A DNA stretch of 7,533 nucleotides from DATLGD01 sp035540755 (GTDB lineage Bacteria; Actinomycetota; Actinomycetes; Mycobacteriales; SCTD01), in assembly GCA_035540755.1 (NCBI GenBank), contig DATLGD010000055.1, positions 1 to 7,533 on the forward strand, written 5' to 3'. The notes under the pieces were generated by a model. The model saw only the letters and a program-made list of their open reading frames with translations, was not told the DNA's origin and ran no database searches. Shown here in pieces: positions 5,481-7,533 of this stretch. Position 1 is the stretch's first letter. Every line of letters begins with the position of its first letter. Both the position numbers and the translations under genes were made by a program.

Positions 5481-5486
5481 CCTCCT
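5481..5486 (-). promoter_or_regulatory. Shine-Dalgarno AGGAGG fixing the aldehyde dehydrogenase start
   Basis: AGGAGG on the minus strand, six bases before ATG 5474, is a full match to the anti-Shine-Dalgarno sequence. It decides against the longer in-frame start at 5540. It contrasts with the leaderless or weak starts of the other genes here and suggests high translation. Confidence 0.85.
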
Positions 5487-5577
5487 CGCCTCCGACGCGG
5501 CGCGCCGGACCTGACGTCGTGGCTCCGGAGTGCAGCACATGCCGGGCAGGTGTGACCGGTGCCACTGCTCCCGACGG

Positions 5578-6423
5578 TCAGAACAGGACGCTGGTGAAGG
5601 TGCCGATCTGCCGGAAGCCGACCCGCTCGTAGGCCCGGCGGGCCGGGGTGTTGTAGTCGTTGACGTACAGCGTCACGACCGGCGCGATGCTCCGCCGCGC
5701 CAGGTCGACGACGGCCGCGGTGCCGCTCTCGGACAGGCCCCGGCCGCGCAGCGACGGGTGCACCCAGACTCCCTGCACCTGGCACGCCTTCGCCGACGCG
5801 GCGCCGACCTCGGCCTTGAAGACGACCGCGCCGTCCTCGATGCGGGCGAACGCCCGTCCGGCGGCGATGAGCTCCGCGACCCGCGCGCGGTAGAGCGCCC
5901 CGCCGTCCCCGGCCAGCGGCGAGACGCCGATCTCCTCGGTGAACATGGCCACGCAGGCCGGCAGCACGACGTCCAGCTCGTCGGGCCGCACCGGGCGCAC
6001 CGCCGGGTCGGGAGCGACGTGCGGGTCGGTGTCGATGGCCATGAGCGGCTGGCCCGTGCGGACGTCGCGGGCCGCACCCCAGTGCGGCCGGAGCAGCCGC
6101 CAGAGCGCGTCGACGGACTCGGACGGCCCGACGATCGACGAGCACCGCCGTCCGGTGCGGCGGGCGCGCTCGGCGAAGGCCCGCACTGCTGCGGGCGAGG
6201 CCTGCACGGGCACGAGATTGGCGCCCGACCAGCACAGCGACTCGAGCCGCCCGCGCTCGCCGTAGCCCCAGGTCTCGGCCCCGGCCCGCCACGGGTCGAG
6301 CCCGGCGGCCTCGACCCGCGCCGCGACGAACACGTCGGTGACCGGGTCGCGCGCGAGCAGGGCCCGCACGTCGTCGAGGTCGTCGGGCCCGAGCAGTCGC
6401 GCTCCCCCGGACGTCCGCAGCAC
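5578..6423 (-). CDS. DUF4081-GNAT family N-acetyltransferase (Rv2867c-like)
   Basis: A 281-residue cytoplasmic protein with two parts. Residues from about 8 to 115 resemble the DUF4081 domain found in front of actinobacterial GNAT enzymes. Residues from about 140 to 281 are the acetyltransferase domain: acetyl-CoA loop RGRGLS (226-231) after the strand VQGVWVHPS, and the C-terminal signature NDYNTPARRAYERVGF (255-270). The acetyl acceptor is unknown. The gene directly follows ispG with 32 bases between, the same order as Rv2868c (gcpE/ispG) and Rv2867c in M. tuberculosis, which supports orthology. The start is GTG at 6423: a TAGGCT box ends six bases before it, implying a leaderless mRNA, although read-through from ispG is also likely. 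The window gives no sign of truncation or frameshift. Confidence 0.88.
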   Translation of the reverse strand: MLRTSGGARLLGPDDLDDVRALLARDPVTDVFVAARVEAAGLDPWRAGAETWGYGERGRLESLCWSGANLVPVQASPAAVRAFAERARRTGRRCSSIVGPSESVDALWRLLRPHWGAARDVRTGQPLMAIDTDPHVAPDPAVRPVRPDELDVVLPACVAMFTEEIGVSPLAGDGGALYRARVAELIAAGRAFARIEDGAVVFKAEVGAASAKACQVQGVWVHPSLRGRGLSESGTAAVVDLARRSIAPVVTLYVNDYNTPARRAYERVGFRQIGTFTSVLF

Positions 6424-6429
6424 GGCGGG

Positions 6430-6459
6430 AGCCTAGCCCCGGGACGGGGTCCAGGTCAG
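6430..6459 (-). promoter_or_regulatory. Promoter of the GNAT gene inside the ispG-GNAT gap
   Basis: On the minus strand CTGACC (6459-6454, a partial TTGACA match overlapping the ispG stop) lies 18 bases before TAGGCT (6435-6430), a TANNNT -10 box. Six bases then lead to GTG 6423, so the transcript would be leaderless. A small 5-bp hairpin, CCCCG/CGGGG (6437-6449), lies in the spacer and is too weak to call a terminator. Confidence 0.5.
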
Positions 6460-7533
6460 GAGACGCCGACGGCCGGCTCGCCCGACGGGCCGTCGTAGGC
6501 CTCGGCGATCCGCAGCGCCTCCTCGATGAGCGTCTCGACGATCTGCGACTCGGGGACGGTCTTGATCACCTCGCCCTTGACGAAGATCTGCCCCTTGCCG
6601 TTGCCCGAGGCGACGCCGAGGTCGGCCTCGCGGGCCTCCCCCGGTCCGTTGACGACGCAGCCCATGACGGCCACCCGCAGCGGCACGGTGATGCCCTCGA
6701 GGCCGGCGGTGACCTGCTCGGCGAGGGTGTAGACGTCGACCTGCGCCCGGCCGCAGGACGGGCAGGAGACGATCTCGAGCCCGCGCTGCTTGAGGTTCAG
6801 CGACTCGAGGATCGCCAGCCCGACCTTGACCTCCTCGACCGGCGGCGCCGACAGCGAGACCCGGATCGTGTCGCCGATGCCCTCGGCCAGCAGCGCCCCG
6901 AAGGCCACCGCCGACTTGATGGTGCCCTGGAAGGCCGGCCCGGCCTCGGTGACGCCCAGGTGCAGCGGGTAGTCGCAGCGCTCGGACAGCAGCCGGTAGG
7001 CCTGCACCATGACGACGGGGTCGTTGTGCTTGACCGAGATCTTGATGTCCGAGAAGTCGTGCTCCTCGAACAGCGAGCACTCCCACAGGGCCGACTCGAC
7101 CAGCGCCTCCGGCGTCGCCCGGCCGTACTTGGCCATGATCCGCTTGTCGAGGCTGCCGGCGTTGACGCCGATGCGGATCGGGGTGCCGGCGTCCTTGGCG
7201 GCGCGGGCGACCTCGCCCACCTTGCCGTCGAACTCGCGGATGTTGCCCGGGTTGACCCGGACGGCCGCGCACCCGGCGTCGAGCGCGGCGAAGATGTACT
7301 TGCTCTGGAAGTGGATGTCGGCGATCACCGGGATCTGCGACTTGCGCACGATCTCGGGCAGCGCGGCGGCGTCGACCGGGTCCGGCACGGCGACCCGCAC
7401 GATCTGGCAGCCGGTCGCCGTCAGCGCGGCGATCTGCTGCAGGGTGGCGTTCACGTCGGCGGTGACGGTCGTGGTCATCGACTGCACGCTGATCGGCGCG
7501 CCGCCGCCCACGGGCACCCCACCGACGTCGAGC
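6456..7533 (-). CDS. ispG: 4-hydroxy-3-methylbut-2-enyl diphosphate synthase (IspG/GcpE), N-terminus outside window
   Basis: IspG reductively opens 2-C-methyl-D-erythritol 2,4-cyclodiphosphate to HMBPP, the penultimate step of the cytosolic MEP pathway to isoprenoid precursors, using a [4Fe-4S] cluster and an external electron donor. About 358 codons are visible. The first residues read LDVGGVPVGGGAP, then the strongly conserved ISVQSMTTT. Counting from the GTG-encoded Val at 7517 as residue 1, the cluster cysteines are 252 and 255 (SCPSCGR) and 287 (MGCVVNGPGE), with the fourth ligand Glu294. Other hallmarks are PVIADIHF, AAVRVNPGNI, RIGVNAGSL and LGVTEAGP. The GTG at 7517 is not the true start, because conserved sequence continues in frame to the right edge; actinobacterial homologues have some tens more residues there. 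In M. tuberculosis dxr and rip1 lie upstream of this gene; here that region is not visible. Downstream is the GNAT gene. Confidence 0.97.
   Translation of the reverse strand, partial: LDVGGVPVGGGAPISVQSMTTTVTADVNATLQQIAALTATGCQIVRVAVPDPVDAAALPEIVRKSQIPVIADIHFQSKYIFAALDAGCAAVRVNPGNIREFDGKVGEVARAAKDAGTPIRIGVNAGSLDKRIMAKYGRATPEALVESALWECSLFEEHDFSDIKISVKHNDPVVMVQAYRLLSERCDYPLHLGVTEAGPAFQGTIKSAVAFGALLAEGIGDTIRVSLSAPPVEEVKVGLAILESLNLKQRGLEIVSCPSCGRAQVDVYTLAEQVTAGLEGITVPLRVAVMGCVVNGPGEAREADLGVASGNGKGQIFVKGEVIKTVPESQIVETLIEEALRIAEAYDGPSGEPAVGVS

Noticed and set aside
3706..5565. A 619-codon open frame on the minus strand, longer than the real dehydrogenase gene it covers
   Set aside because: Its translation is Arg/Gly/Ala-rich with no motif, while the overlapping frame carries all aldehyde dehydrogenase catalytic residues and a perfect Shine-Dalgarno. 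It is a high-GC shadow.
1..7533. Mobile element, phage, CRISPR or defence island
   Set aside because: No transposase, integrase, terminal repeats, spacer array, tRNA or composition shift is visible; gene content and codon use look uniform and chromosomal.

Overview
The window is very GC-rich DNA with almost every codon ending in G or C and long spurious open frames on both strands. Together with GTG starts, TANNNT promoter boxes next to start codons and an ispG-GNAT gene pair like that of Mycobacterium (Rv2868c-Rv2867c), this points to a chromosomal segment of an actinomycete. A geodermatophilid or similar soil lineage is my guess; the sequence does not fix the family. I see no mobile element, CRISPR array, rRNA or tRNA.

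Layout, left to right. (1) Positions 1-59 hold two overlapping, mutually exclusive hairpins and a ribosome binding site. (2) 60-1400 (+) encodes a secreted subtilisin-family (S8) serine peptidase with a full Asp-His-Asn-Ser set but no recognisable prodomain; a strong 15-bp hairpin terminator follows. (3) 1473-2225 (+) encodes a YaaA-family protein (peroxide/iron stress), probably read from a leaderless mRNA. (4) 2247-3620 (-), convergent with yaaA, encodes an exported cell-wall peptidase: a signal peptide, six exact 45-residue propeller-type repeats, then an NlpC/P60 catalytic domain. (5) 3621-3935 is a 315-bp non-coding region rich in dyad symmetries; it holds the end signal of the next gene and the control region of the NlpC/P60 gene. 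(6) 3936-5474 (-) encodes a divergent aldehyde dehydrogenase with a perfect Shine-Dalgarno. (7) 5578-6423 (-) encodes a DUF4081-GNAT acetyltransferase. (8) 6456 to the right edge (-) is ispG, the [4Fe-4S] enzyme of the MEP isoprenoid pathway, with its start outside the window.

Four genes run leftward in the order ispG, GNAT, aldehyde dehydrogenase, NlpC/P60, and two run rightward. The ispG-GNAT neighbourhood is conserved housekeeping; the rest looks like independently transcribed genes for envelope, stress and metabolism. I found no convincing new multi-gene system. The points most worth a second look are the propeller-NlpC/P60 protein with its unusual acidic third catalytic residue, the structured region upstream of it, the two matched leaderless promoters, and the prodomain-less peptidase whose signal peptide lacks a charged start.
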